Shown here in pieces: positions 24,863 through 33,887 of a stretch of 64,000 nucleotides of DNA. Under the pieces are notes generated by a model. The model was not told the DNA's origin. It saw nothing but the letters and a program-made list of their open reading frames with translations, and did not search any database. The DNA lies in the NCBI GenBank assembly GCA_947305245.1, contig CAMZDG010000012.1:21533-85532 (forward strand). Reading direction: 5' to 3'. A program made the position numbers and the translations under genes. Within the stretch, counting starts at the first letter, position 1, and each line of letters starts with the position of its first letter. The DNA is from an uncultured Lachnospiraceae bacterium (lineage in GTDB: Bacteria; Bacillota; Clostridia; Lachnospirales; Lachnospiraceae).

Positions 24863-26227
24863 TTATTTCCAAAGGTCGCCCCAGACAGTGTCGCACAGGT
24901 TCGTGCAATAGGAAAGGGAAAAATTGGGATCCTGCTTTTGGATTGCGTTTTCCTCCGCCAGCGCGTCAGTATAATCAGAGAGAGGCCACACGGTGACGCC
25001 GTCCTGACCGCTTGTCAGGTGACAGACGAGGGCGGTAACGCCGTAGTCGGAGATCACGACTTCACCCTCCTCATTTCGCTCCAGGGTGATCTGCGCCATG
25101 CCGCCGACCATGCGATTTGCCACGCCGTCGCCGGAGGAGGAAGTCCAGTTGACGAAATTCCCCAGAGAGTAGTAGACCAGCATGGAATGTCCCGTCTCGT
25201 CATCCACAAGGAGCTCCACGGGTTCGATCACGTGCGGATGCGTTCCCAGAACCAGGTCCACGCCATTTTCGAAAAAGAGCTTCGTCCATTTTTCCTGCGA
25301 GGAATCAGCCGTGAGCCGATATTCCGTGCCCCAGTGAGGGCAGACTACGGTAAAGTCCGCGTGACTCTCCGCATAAGCGATGTCCGAGAGAACCTTGGAC
25401 TTATTACCCAGCAGATCGACCGCATAGGGCATGTCCGCCGGAAGCGCAATGCCATTCGTTCCATAGGTATAATTCAGAAAGGCGATCCGCATGCCATCCT
25501 TTTCATAAATATAAATGGGATCGTCAGGCTCGTCGTGGAGTCCCAGGATCTGGATCTCCGGATGGTTTTCCTCCCAATAGGTCAGACAGTTGACCACCCC
25601 CGCCTTTCCCTTGTCCATCGCATGATTTGTGGCGTGACAGATGACATCGAACCCAGCCTCCACGAGGTCATCGCCCACCTCATACGGCGCGTTAAACGCA
25701 GGATATCCGCTGATCCCAAGCTCCGTTCCGCCCAGGATCACCTCCTGATTGACCAAGGCAAGGTCTGCCTCGCTGATCAGCTCCGAAGTGTTCGCGAAAA
25801 TGGCATCATAGCTGTAGGAACCATCCTCTCGCTTGGCGCTTTTCTCCACGGGCGTATGCAACAGAATGTCGCCCACCATAAGAAGCGTCACCTGTTCCCT
25901 GGCCGGCGTCTCCCCGCCATCCTCCGTCCCTTCCGTGCTGCCGTCCCCCTCAGAACCGTCTGCTCCCTTCTCACTGCCATCCCATCTAGAATCATTGGAA
26001 CCTTCCTCCCCCTCGTTGGAGGAAGTAACGCTTTCCGTAGAGGAACTTATCTCTGTCACCTTCGAGGAAATCAAATCCGCCCCGCTACTGGCATCGTCTA
26101 CAATTGCCTCCGAAATTGTAGACGCATCAAAATCCGGCTGAGGAGCCTTCCCACAGCCGGCCACACAAACCCATATTCCTACCAAGAATATCAATCTAAA
26201 AGTCTCACTAAGCCATTTCTTATTCAT
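24863..26227 (-). CDS. CapA-family lipoprotein (poly-gamma-glutamate/capsule-type metallophosphatase)
   Basis: The protein has 454 aa from ATG 26227; GTG 26248 is an alternative. It has a lipoprotein signal peptide with lipobox VAGC (C25), then an acidic Ser/Glu/Gly-rich linker to about residue 120, then the CapA domain: LLMVGDILLHTPV, a VNQEV loop, CHATNHAMDKG, VVCPHWGTEY and VLGTHPHVIEP supply the conserved Asp, Asn and His metal ligands. Family members are needed for surface poly-glutamate or capsule, but the exact reaction is uncertain. It is probably membrane-anchored outside the cell. Confidence 0.87.
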   Translation of the reverse strand: MNKKWLSETFRLIFLVGIWVCVAGCGKAPQPDFDASTISEAIVDDASSGADLISSKVTEISSSTESVTSSNEGEEGSNDSRWDGSEKGADGSEGDGSTEGTEDGGETPAREQVTLLMVGDILLHTPVEKSAKREDGSYSYDAIFANTSELISEADLALVNQEVILGGTELGISGYPAFNAPYEVGDDLVEAGFDVICHATNHAMDKGKAGVVNCLTYWEENHPEIQILGLHDEPDDPIYIYEKDGMRIAFLNYTYGTNGIALPADMPYAVDLLGNKSKVLSDIAYAESHADFTVVCPHWGTEYRLTADSSQEKWTKLFFENGVDLVLGTHPHVIEPVELLVDDETGHSMLVYYSLGNFVNWTSSSGDGVANRMVGGMAQITLERNEEGEVVISDYGVTALVCHLTSGQDGVTVWPLSDYTDALAEENAIQKQDPNFSLSYCTNLCDTVWGDLWK

Positions 26228-26329
26228 ATTCCCAAAATCCTTACTCACTTCATATCAATTCATCTTTTCCTAATCCCAAATTACCGCATTTCCTTCCCTT
26301 TTGCTATCACTCATTATGATAGGCTTTGG

Positions 26330-26503
26330 GAGTCTCGAAGGGGCGCTTACCTGAGATGTTTCAGGCCCGTGTGCCAAGCGTCGGTACTTAGGTGATGCCC
26401 ATGGAAGGGCATTTATGCACTTCCGTGGGCAGCGCCTTAGTACCGCTACGCTGCACTCGGAGCGCGAGCGTGCCTGAAACGCTCAGGTAAGCGCCCCGAG
26501 TCC
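26330..26503. repeat. Dispersed palindromic element, copy 1
   Basis: It shares the core GTGTGCCAAGCGTCGGTACTTAGG ... CCTTAGTACCGCTACGCTGCACTC ... AGCGCGAGCGTGCCTGA with copy 2 (42991-43173) (each piece is read separately). The outer arms GGGGCGCTTACCTGAG and CTCAGGTAAGCGCCCC, and the GTTTCAGGC/GCCTGAAAC pair, are complementary but differ from copy 2. An apical hairpin (TGCCCATGGAAG / CTTCCGTGGGCA) is also copy-specific. It lies between capA and the GGDEF/EAL gene. It encodes no protein. Confidence 0.82.
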
Positions 26504-26518
26504 TTCCATAACCCAACC

Positions 26519-28798
26519 TTACGACGCAAAATCCTCAGGAAATGCATACCACTCGAATTCCTCTATTGGCATGGGCTTTGAGAAGTAATAGCCCTGGAAC
26601 AGCTTGCATCCCATCTCGGTGAGGATCTGATACTGGGAAGGGGTCTCCACGCCTTCCGTGAGGGAACCAATGCCAAGCGCCTCAGACAGCTGGATGATGC
26701 TGCGCACGATCGTCTTTGCCTTGTATTCATTCTGAGACTTTGTCAGGAAGTTCATGTCGATCTTCAGGAAGTCCACGGGCATGTCCTTGAGCATGTTCAG
26801 GGAAGAATACCCGCTTCCAAAGTCATCCATCTCTACGATAAAGCCGGCACGCTTTAAGTCATGGAAGATCTCCATTCTCTTTTCCACGTCCGTCATCATC
26901 ACGGTCTCCGTGATCTCAAGACGCAGTCTCGCCGGCGCGACGTGATATTCCGTGACTAACGCCTTTAGCTGCGCGGGCACGTCCATGAAGTAGAAATCCC
27001 GGGGCGAAATGTTGACGGAGAGGAAGAGCGATTTGTCCTTCCAGCGAGAGAGCATTTCGCAGGCCTGGCGCCAAATATATTGATCGATCTCACTGATCAT
27101 GCCGTTCTTTTCAAAGACGGGAATAAAGGAGCCGGGCGGCAGGAAGCCATGCTCTGGATGGTTCCAGCGGACTAGACACTCGGCGCCGACAACATTGCCC
27201 TGGCCGTCCACGATGGGCTGGAGATAGGGCAGGAGCTGCCTTGTGGAAATGGCATCGCGAAGCTGGGAGGAGATCTTCTGATCCCAGAGAACCTTATTTC
27301 GCATGGCATCATCATAGTAAGCAATGTGCTTTTGGTAATCATCCTTGATGGAGGACAGTGCCAGATGGGCACGGTCAAACATGACGGAGACGTCCATGTT
27401 CTTTTCCGCCACCACGTAGATGCCCAAATGGATCAGCACGTGATGGGAAATGTTCTCCTTCTTCACTTCAAAGCTTGCAAGCGCCTGCTCAATGCGGTGC
27501 GGATCAAATTCATCCACGGGGAGACAGACGCCAAAGGTATCTCCGGCCAGGCGCCCGCAGACGGTATTCTCGGAAAGCCCGGTCTGGATCCAGTCGGCGA
27601 TGCACTGGATGGCATAGTCACCGAAGGCGTTGCCGAAGACGTCATTAACGATCTTGAAATTCTTTACGTCCACGAACACGATCATGTAAGGCACGTCCTG
27701 CTTGATCGCAAGAAGCTCGCGGATCTTTTGGTATAAATATTCCTTTGTAAAAAGTCCCGTCAGGGAATCATGCGTCGTGTCATAGAGCTCCTGCTGGAAA
27801 TGAAGCTGTTCTTCAGTATTGTCACGAATGCTGAGGAAGGAACCGGCGATCCTGCCGCTGTCATCCTTGACGACGTGCTTTTCCAGATTATAATATTTCG
27901 CATCATTTCCGGCGCCGATGATCTGCTTGGAGGACCATTCCTTCCCCTCTTTTTCATATGTGCCAAACAGTGCCGTGAGCTTCGCGTTCACTTGATCCAG
28001 CTCTTTCTCGGTGGCACCGGCGAGCGCAAGGCCGGGGGCGTTCGCCCAGATACAGCGCCCGGACCCGTCATAGAAATATAAGGCTTCAGGCATGTCGGAC
28101 GCGATGTTTGCAAGCATTCGGTCCAAGAGCCGCAGCGGTCTGTAATATAGGGAGAAGTAGAAGATCAACAATCCAAAGCATCCGAAGCCCACCATGGAGC
28201 GATCCACCGGCGTTCTGGAGAAGATAAAGAAGGTCTGCCAGAGAGAGAAGCCGGACAAGGTGATGAGGATCACGGAATAGCGTTCGGAATTGATGCGGGA
28301 TGCGCGGATGGTCTTGACGGCGAAGATCACGAGAACAGCAACCAAAATGCCATAATCGATCACGCGATGGATCGTCTGCCCCAGATAGGGAACCAGACGA
28401 TAATACGGTGCGCCCTCCACCATCAGTGGCTCCGTGGAGAAGGCCTGCCCAAAGAAGGGATTGAAGGCATATTGCAGCGCGTCGGCACAAAGGAGGCCGT
28501 AAACAACGTTCCGAAGCTTTTTACTCGGCCACGAGAACACGCAATAATCAAAGGTAAAGCGGAGCAGGGAATAGACCACGAAGTCCATTCCGAGGAAATA
28601 GAAATAATAACCGATCGTTGCGGATAATTCCGACGTGGAAGAAATGATGATCAGATGACCGGTCACGGGAAGGAGCAAAGAACCCGTCAAAAAGGCCACG
28701 GAAGTCCCTATCGCCTTGCGCGAACGCTTTGCGATCACGGCGCAGACGCCCAAGGCAATGATCAGCAGTATGAAAATGATCGCATAAGTACTTCTCAT
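26519..28798 (-). CDS. Membrane-bound PAS-GGDEF-EAL cyclic-di-GMP protein
   Basis: The protein has 759 aa. The N-terminal 225 aa is about seven membrane helices (7TM-like sensor); a PAS-like domain covers about 225-330, GGDEF about 345-490 and EAL about 500-750. The GGDEF site reads AGDTF, so cyclase activity is probably lost. The EAL domain keeps key residues: ECLVRWNHP, EITET, MDDFGSGYSSL with DFLKID, and EGVET. It most likely acts as a c-di-GMP phosphodiesterase with a regulatory GTP-binding GGDEF. It is monocistronic with a promoter at 28853-28881. Confidence 0.9.
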   Translation of the reverse strand: MRSTYAIIFILLIIALGVCAVIAKRSRKAIGTSVAFLTGSLLLPVTGHLIIISSTSELSATIGYYFYFLGMDFVVYSLLRFTFDYCVFSWPSKKLRNVVYGLLCADALQYAFNPFFGQAFSTEPLMVEGAPYYRLVPYLGQTIHRVIDYGILVAVLVIFAVKTIRASRINSERYSVILITLSGFSLWQTFFIFSRTPVDRSMVGFGCFGLLIFYFSLYYRPLRLLDRMLANIASDMPEALYFYDGSGRCIWANAPGLALAGATEKELDQVNAKLTALFGTYEKEGKEWSSKQIIGAGNDAKYYNLEKHVVKDDSGRIAGSFLSIRDNTEEQLHFQQELYDTTHDSLTGLFTKEYLYQKIRELLAIKQDVPYMIVFVDVKNFKIVNDVFGNAFGDYAIQCIADWIQTGLSENTVCGRLAGDTFGVCLPVDEFDPHRIEQALASFEVKKENISHHVLIHLGIYVVAEKNMDVSVMFDRAHLALSSIKDDYQKHIAYYDDAMRNKVLWDQKISSQLRDAISTRQLLPYLQPIVDGQGNVVGAECLVRWNHPEHGFLPPGSFIPVFEKNGMISEIDQYIWRQACEMLSRWKDKSLFLSVNISPRDFYFMDVPAQLKALVTEYHVAPARLRLEITETVMMTDVEKRMEIFHDLKRAGFIVEMDDFGSGYSSLNMLKDMPVDFLKIDMNFLTKSQNEYKAKTIVRSIIQLSEALGIGSLTEGVETPSQYQILTEMGCKLFQGYYFSKPMPIEEFEWYAFPEDFAS

Positions 28799-28852
28799 TT
28801 ACACCCTCCTGCCGAGTCAAAGGATCAATCTCCGTGGCTTTGATTGAGTAAT

Positions 28853-28881
28853 ATTATAACAGATTTTCGAGAATAGTACAA
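28853..28881 (-). promoter_or_regulatory. Promoter of the GGDEF/EAL gene
   Basis: Minus strand TTGTAC (28881-28876), 17-nt spacer, TATAAT (28858-28853), about 55 nt before the start codon. Confidence 0.75.
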
Positions 28882-28904
28882 GGAAATTCAGAGGTTTGGC
28901 GTAT

Positions 28905-28933
28905 TTGACAGAGCTTCGTTTGCTTGCTATAAT
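28905..28933 (+). promoter_or_regulatory. Promoter of the GT-C-like membrane protein gene
   Basis: Consensus TTGACA (28905-28910), 17-nt spacer and TATAAT (28928-28933), 31 nt before ATG 28965. It is back to back with the promoter of the GGDEF/EAL gene. Confidence 0.88.
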
Positions 28934-28964
28934 TCGAATTAACGTAAGAAATGCGAGGGCGATC

Positions 28965-30635
28965 ATGGAAAAGAAGAAGAGCTGGATCCTGTGGGGTTTG
29001 GCATGGCTGGTAAACATCAAAATGATCTTTATGGATTATTGCGCGGATTCCGGATATGTCTTCGCAATGGCTCAAAGAATGCTGGACGGGGATGGAATGT
29101 TTCGGGAAATGTGGGAGCCGCATCAGACTTCCGCGTTCGCTTTGGCCTTCCTGATGCGGATCTATGAGTGGATCGTTCCCTCCCGGACGGGGCTCGTGAT
29201 CGGAATTCATTTTATGATGGCAGTGGTGTTTTTTGCCATTTCGCTCTTTCTCGCGAAGAACCTGAGCCGCTTTGTTGAGGAAGGCCTTGCGCAGCTCGCA
29301 GGAGTTTTGTTCTTTGTGATGCGTCCAAAGATGGTGCAGGTGTTAGATTATTCAAATTTGAGCACCATATTCACAGTGTTTCTTTTTCTCTTTTTGATCC
29401 GCTATTTTCTCGGAGGCAAAAAAGCGGCTGACCTGTTACTTGCCGCCGCTTCGCTCTGCCTTGCCGTGTTGGCCTATCCTTCCTGTCTGATCCTGTATGT
29501 TCCTTGCGTGATCGTTTTGTTTCTCTATTCTGAGAAGAAGTGGCGCGACTTTTTTACCTTCTCGGCATGCTGCGCGGCGGCGGGAGCTGCTTACGTGGGA
29601 TTTTTTGCATGGCTGCGCGGACCGGCGACTTTTTTAGAGACCTTGCTGCAGATCTGGCGGGCGGACTCGCATTCCCAGCAAAGGACATATGTGGGATATG
29701 CTTATTTTGAGGAGCTGGTCATAGGCCTGATCGCGGCGGGTGCCTGCTTCCTGATCGCTGCCGCGGTATTGAGCCTTCTTGGCAGGAGCGGAAGAAAGAA
29801 ACCTGACCTGATGACTTGGGGGAGCGCCGCGATGGCGGCAGGTCTTTGCCTGACAAGGATCTTGCTCCCGCAACTTTCGGAAAAGCCGAACCTGGCCATT
29901 TGGGCATTGGGGAACGTTGCCGTGTTCCTGGCCGTTTTGGCAGGACTTTTTGGGATACGGAAGTTGAATGCGCAGGAGAAAATGGTCTATGTGACAGGCA
30001 TGCTCCTGGCGGCAGGCACGTTCGTTGCGGTGGCGCTTTTGACGAATCTGCCTCTGATCACGATCTTGGGATACCTTTATCTGGCGGTGATAGTTTCTTT
30101 CCTTCCGATCCGAAGGCTGGCAGCCGGGAAAGAAGAGTCCGACGGCGAACTTGGCGCCACCGCTAAGGTGAAAGCGTACGTGCCGCTGTTTTGCGTGGTC
30201 GCGGTGTTATTGTTTAGCCAGGCATACTTAAACTTAACTCAGGCGCAGAATTACGTTAGAAAGGGCCCGCTCTTTGGCGTGGTCACGACCTTGGAGAAGT
30301 GCAATCGGGTGAAATATGGCATTGCGGAATGGGAGGCGAAGGTCAGTGAAAAGGATCGGGTGCTGATCATTCAGGAATTTGGCTTGGATCCGATCGATTA
30401 TCTTTCCGTGAAAGCTGGCATTGCGACACATTCCACCATCAGCACGCCAACCTATTCTGAAAAAATGCAGGAGTATTGGCAGATCTATCCGAAAAAGGAG
30501 CCTACCGTGATGGCGGTGCCTTGCTGGAACGGACAGGAAAATGGCGCCATGCCTTCCTGGCTGCGAGAAAAGCTGGACCAGGAATATGAATTGCATGACG
30601 CCGGTACCTATTGGAACTTCTATTTTAAGAAATGA
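28965..30635 (+). CDS. Polytopic membrane protein, GT39/GT-C-like glycosyltransferase
   Basis: The protein has 556 aa from ATG 28965 (GAGGG upstream); earlier in-frame ATGs fall in the promoter. There are about 11 to 12 membrane segments. The first extracytoplasmic loop, DYCADSGYVFAMAQRMLDGDGMFREMWEPHQ, has the early acidic residues of GT-C (PMT/ArnT-like) enzymes. The C-terminal 130 aa is soluble and probably outside. GT-C enzymes use lipid-linked sugars. Donor and acceptor cannot be read here, and the family call is by architecture only. Confidence 0.68.
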   Translation: MEKKKSWILWGLAWLVNIKMIFMDYCADSGYVFAMAQRMLDGDGMFREMWEPHQTSAFALAFLMRIYEWIVPSRTGLVIGIHFMMAVVFFAISLFLAKNLSRFVEEGLAQLAGVLFFVMRPKMVQVLDYSNLSTIFTVFLFLFLIRYFLGGKKAADLLLAAASLCLAVLAYPSCLILYVPCVIVLFLYSEKKWRDFFTFSACCAAAGAAYVGFFAWLRGPATFLETLLQIWRADSHSQQRTYVGYAYFEELVIGLIAAGACFLIAAAVLSLLGRSGRKKPDLMTWGSAAMAAGLCLTRILLPQLSEKPNLAIWALGNVAVFLAVLAGLFGIRKLNAQEKMVYVTGMLLAAGTFVAVALLTNLPLITILGYLYLAVIVSFLPIRRLAAGKEESDGELGATAKVKAYVPLFCVVAVLLFSQAYLNLTQAQNYVRKGPLFGVVTTLEKCNRVKYGIAEWEAKVSEKDRVLIIQEFGLDPIDYLSVKAGIATHSTISTPTYSEKMQEYWQIYPKKEPTVMAVPCWNGQENGAMPSWLREKLDQEYELHDAGTYWNFYFKK

Positions 30636-30641
30636 TCTAGA

Positions 30642-31511
30642 TCACTTTCCATAAAAGATCTGGGCGATGGGACTGTCCTGCGAGAGGATGACAGTCTTGT
30701 TGCCGCCCTTCATGGAGAGCTTGAGCGCATCGAGGCTTCTCACAAAGGAGTAGAATTCAGCGCGTCCCTCGTCCGCATATGCTTCGGACAGGATCCGCAT
30801 GTATTCTGCTTCGCCCTCTGCGATCAGGATCTCCGCTTCTTTTTCTGCCTCTGAGAGCATCACGGTCACTTCCTTGTCGGTAGAGTTCATGATCTTCTTT
30901 GCCTCGGAGCTGCCCTCTGCGGTATACTGCGCGGCAATGTTATTACGCTCAGAGATCATGCGCTCATAAACGGCTGCCTTGTTATCATCGGGCAAGTCGA
31001 GCTGCTTGATCTGGAAGTCCAACAGGGTGATGCCATACTGGTCTAAGGAGTTGCCGATACTGGCAATGATGGCGGCAGACAGTGCGCCGTCACGGCCGGA
31101 GATCACGTCGTCCTGACTGGTCGCGGAGATCACGTTCTTCGTGGAGTTATAAACCGTGATGTCCAGACGGCTTTCGGCATTGCCGATGGAACAGTTCAGG
31201 GTCTGGGCGAATTTCAGGGGATCGGTAATCTTCCAAAGCACGTAGCTGTCACAGATCATGGTCTTCTTGTCACTGGTGATGACGTCGGAAGGGGACAGAT
31301 CATAAAGGAGCGTCTGCTTCGGCAGGGTATCCACCGTCTGGATCAGAGGAATGCGGTAGGAAATGCCGGCTTCCTTGACAATGTGGTCGATCTTGCCGAA
31401 CTGTCGCACCAAGCTGTATTGATTTTCATTTGTTATGACAAAGCAGGAGGAGCCGATCATCAGGCAGATGACTGCGAGTATGGCGATGATGACTTTTTTT
31501 GCTGTTTTCAT
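30642..31511 (-). CDS. hflC: HflC-like prohibitin/stomatin family protein
   Basis: The protein has 289 aa. A single N-terminal membrane anchor (residues 5-25) is followed by an SPFH/Band 7 domain and coiled-coil (SEAKKIMNSTDKEVTVMLSEAEKEAE) ending in SQDSPIAQIF. HflC with HflK forms a membrane complex that modulates the FtsH protease. It sits 69 nt downstream of hflK. The stop lies 6 nt from the convergent membrane protein gene. Confidence 0.85.
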   Translation of the reverse strand: MKTAKKVIIAILAVICLMIGSSCFVITNENQYSLVRQFGKIDHIVKEAGISYRIPLIQTVDTLPKQTLLYDLSPSDVITSDKKTMICDSYVLWKITDPLKFAQTLNCSIGNAESRLDITVYNSTKNVISATSQDDVISGRDGALSAAIIASIGNSLDQYGITLLDFQIKQLDLPDDNKAAVYERMISERNNIAAQYTAEGSSEAKKIMNSTDKEVTVMLSEAEKEAEILIAEGEAEYMRILSEAYADEGRAEFYSFVRSLDALKLSMKGGNKTVILSQDSPIAQIFYGK

Positions 31512-31580
31512 GGATTCTCACTTTCCGCCGGCGCTGCCGGCTTTTTTAATAAATAACTACTTGGAAGGCTGCTCGTTCGC

Positions 31581-32615
31581 TTATTCCGCGGAGCCTGTGC
31601 CCACGGAGAGCTCGCCTACAAAGGATTCGAGCGGAAGGACGGTCTGCGTCTCGCCGCCGTCGCTTTGAATGATCACCTTAAGGCCGGGGAGAACGTCCTC
31701 CATGGTCTCATAGAACATACGCTCGCGGGTCAGAAGGGGATTTTTTACGTACTCTTCATAGGTTGCGTTGAATCTTGCCACCTGCGCGGTCGCCTCATTG
31801 ATACGCTCGGTCTTCTTTGCCTCAGCTTCCTTGATGATGCCGTCGGCGCGAGCCTGCGCGGAAGGGATCTGCTCATTGCGGTATTTGTTGGCGTTGTTCA
31901 GGGCAGTCTCTTTCCCCTGCTTTGCAGTCTCCACGGCCTTGAAGGCCTCCATGATGGTAGCGGTAGGGGGCTCGGAATCCTGGATGGTGATGTTGACCAG
32001 CTGAATGCCAATGTTCTGCTTCTCCAAGTCGGCAATGATCCTCTCCTTGATGGAGGACTGGATCTCGCCCTTTCCGGTAGTCAGTACGGCGTCCACGGGA
32101 TAGCCGCTGATGACGGTACGGATGCAGCTCTTGCTGGCGTTCTTCAGAACCTCCACGGGATTCTTGGAGGCGTACAGCGCTTTCACGGGATCACTGTAAC
32201 GGAACTCCACGAAGAAATCCACGTTCACGAAATTATAATCGGAGGTGATCATCAGGGATTCGCTCTCGTTGGGAAGATTGGTGTTCATGTCATAGCCGAT
32301 GGAGAAGCCTTGAATGGTGGTGTTGACCTTGCGGATCTGCTGTACAAAGGGGATCTTGAAGTGCAGGCCGGGGTCAGTGACTGCCTGCGCCTTACCAAAG
32401 GTGACAAGGACGCCCTGCTCCTGCTCGCCGATCTTATAGGCAGAGTTAAATGCCACGATCAGCAGGAAAATGATCAGGGCGATCACACCCAGAAGTTTGA
32501 GGCCTGACGCGGTTCCGGATCCGCCGGGTCGCGATGCGCCTCCGCCCTGAAAGACGGATTTGTTATTGCCCATGGTTTCAAAACCATTGGCACGATTTCT
32601 TGCGGAATCACTCAT
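31581..32615 (-). CDS. hflK: HflK-like prohibitin/stomatin family protein
   Basis: The protein has 344 aa from ATG 32615, chosen because AAAGGAG lies 7 nt upstream. A Gly/Ser-rich cytoplasmic N-terminus precedes a membrane segment (about 48-68) and a Band 7 domain (KIGEQEQGVLVTFGKA..., DPGLHFKIPFVQ) with a long coiled-coil (ETAKQGKETALNNANKYR). It is larger than HflC, as HflK is in other bacteria. The HflK/HflC ring surrounds FtsH. Confidence 0.86.
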   Translation of the reverse strand: MSDSARNRANGFETMGNNKSVFQGGGASRPGGSGTASGLKLLGVIALIIFLLIVAFNSAYKIGEQEQGVLVTFGKAQAVTDPGLHFKIPFVQQIRKVNTTIQGFSIGYDMNTNLPNESESLMITSDYNFVNVDFFVEFRYSDPVKALYASKNPVEVLKNASKSCIRTVISGYPVDAVLTTGKGEIQSSIKERIIADLEKQNIGIQLVNITIQDSEPPTATIMEAFKAVETAKQGKETALNNANKYRNEQIPSAQARADGIIKEAEAKKTERINEATAQVARFNATYEEYVKNPLLTRERMFYETMEDVLPGLKVIIQSDGGETQTVLPLESFVGELSVGTGSAE

Positions 32616-32664
32616 ATTGTTGCTCCTTTCGATTCGCATGAATAAATGATCAGAATCTTAGCTT

Positions 32665-32693
32665 ATCATATCGAAAAGGCGGGAAAGACGCAA
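32665..32693 (-). promoter_or_regulatory. Promoter of hflK-hflC
   Basis: Minus strand TTGCGT (32693-32688), 17-nt spacer, TATGAT (32670-32665), about 50 nt before hflK. Confidence 0.6.
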
Positions 32694-32786
32694 GGGGAGA
32701 ATTCGCACGATACCAAATCGTAACGTGCGAGGGAAAATGGGGCGGGTCGATTTCAGAAAAAAGAAGTTCATTTCCCAAGAAACGGA

Positions 32787-32815
32787 TTGTTTCCTTTGGC
32801 GGGAGATGATAAAAT
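32787..32815 (+). promoter_or_regulatory. Promoter of the moxR operon
   Basis: TTGTTT (32787-32792), 17-nt spacer, TAAAAT (32810-32815). The predicted start of transcription near 32822 almost coincides with an in-frame ATG at 32825, which argues for the later TTG start. Confidence 0.6.
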
Positions 32816-32887
32816 AAAAAAAGAATGCTGAACAGGCCCGTACCGCGAAACGCGCGGACGGGAGCAGCTGGAAAGGGGATCACGGCA

Positions 32888-33823
32888 TTGGCTGAGGAAG
32901 GCAAGAAGACAGAGCTTTTGAAAAAGCAGATGATGGAATATTTCGCGGGAAAGGAAAGCGCGGCGGAGAACGTGCTGATCTGCCTGTTGGCAGGCGGACA
33001 CGTGCTCCTGGAGGACGTGCCCGGCGTGGGAAAGACAACGCTTGCCAGAACGCTTGCCAACTCCATGGAGTGTGATTTCGGACGGATCCAGTTCACGCCG
33101 GACACGCTTCCCGGAGACGTGGTGGGCACCACGGTCTATAACATGAAGACCGGCGAATTCACGTACCGCGAGGGCGCGGTCATGCACCAGATCCTTCTGG
33201 CGGACGAGATCAACCGCACATCCCCCAAGACGCAGTCGAGCCTTCTTGAGGCCATGGCGGAAGGGCAAGTGACAGTGGATGGCAAGGAATATCCCCTGCC
33301 CAAGCCCTTTATGGTCATCGCGACCCAAAATCCCGTGGAATTCCTTGGAACCTATCCTCTGCCCGAGGCGCAGATGGATCGCTTTATGATGCGCCTTTCG
33401 CTGGGGTATCCGGAGGAATCGGAGGAGCTTCGCCTCGCCAAGAACTTCCTGGCCGGAAAGACCGTGGGAGAGATCCAGGGTGTCTGCACTTCGCAGGACG
33501 TGCTTGCGATGAAGGAAGCAGTGGAAAAGGTGCAGGTGAGCGACGGCGTGATCAAGTATATCCAGGACATTATCGCGCTGACTCGCAACGAGAAGAGCTT
33601 TGTGCTCGGCGCCAGTCCCAGGGCGATGCTGAACCTCATCCGCGCCTCCCAGGCGAAGGCCTTCCTTTTGGATCGCGACTTCGTAAAGCCGGATGACATA
33701 AAGGCCGTTGCCATCAACGTGCTCCACCACCGCATCAGTCTCACCCCGGAGGCCAAGATCCGCAAAGAAGACATGGACCGCCTCCTAAAGGAGCTGATCC
33801 TCAAGGCGAAAGTCCCCATGTAA
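32888..33823 (+). CDS. MoxR-family AAA+ ATPase
   Basis: The protein has 311 aa if it starts at TTG 32888, which sits 9 nt after AAAGGGG; ATG 32825 is possible but has no Shine-Dalgarno and lies next to the predicted promoter. Walker A is EDVPGVGKTTLA, Walker B ILLADEINRTSPK, followed by sensor 1 (VIATQNPVE) and the C-terminal lid LTRNEKSFVLGASPRA. MoxR ATPases are chaperone-like and usually act with DUF58 and VWA or transglutaminase proteins, as here. Confidence 0.9.
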   Translation: MAEEGKKTELLKKQMMEYFAGKESAAENVLICLLAGGHVLLEDVPGVGKTTLARTLANSMECDFGRIQFTPDTLPGDVVGTTVYNMKTGEFTYREGAVMHQILLADEINRTSPKTQSSLLEAMAEGQVTVDGKEYPLPKPFMVIATQNPVEFLGTYPLPEAQMDRFMMRLSLGYPEESEELRLAKNFLAGKTVGEIQGVCTSQDVLAMKEAVEKVQVSDGVIKYIQDIIALTRNEKSFVLGASPRAMLNLIRASQAKAFLLDRDFVKPDDIKAVAINVLHHRISLTPEAKIRKEDMDRLLKELILKAKVPM

Positions 33824-33849
33824 GGTAATGTTGTAGATTTACATAAACT

Positions 33850-33871
33850 GGGATCACCCATGCGTGATCCC
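33850..33871 (+). promoter_or_regulatory. Hairpin in the moxR-DUF58 intergenic space
   Basis: The perfect 8-bp stem GGGATCAC/GTGATCCC with a 6-nt loop lies between the two genes, just before the DUF58 ribosome site. No T-run follows, so it is more likely an RNA processing or stability element than a terminator. Confidence 0.55.
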
Positions 33872-33887
33872 GTCCCTTGGAGAAGTT

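Noticed and set aside
24815..26395. Plus-strand open frame of about 526 codons opposite capA
   Set aside because: It is antisense to a full CapA gene with a lipobox and metal motifs, its protein is rich in Arg/His with no domain pattern and it has no ribosome site.
26330..26503. Insertion sequence remnant
   Set aside because: No transposase fragment, no visible target duplication, and both copies have conserved internal structure rather than decayed coding sequence.
32825..32887. Upstream ATG start for MoxR
   Set aside because: It has no ribosome site and nearly coincides with the predicted transcription start, whereas TTG 32888 has AAAGGGG at 9 nt. Not excluded.
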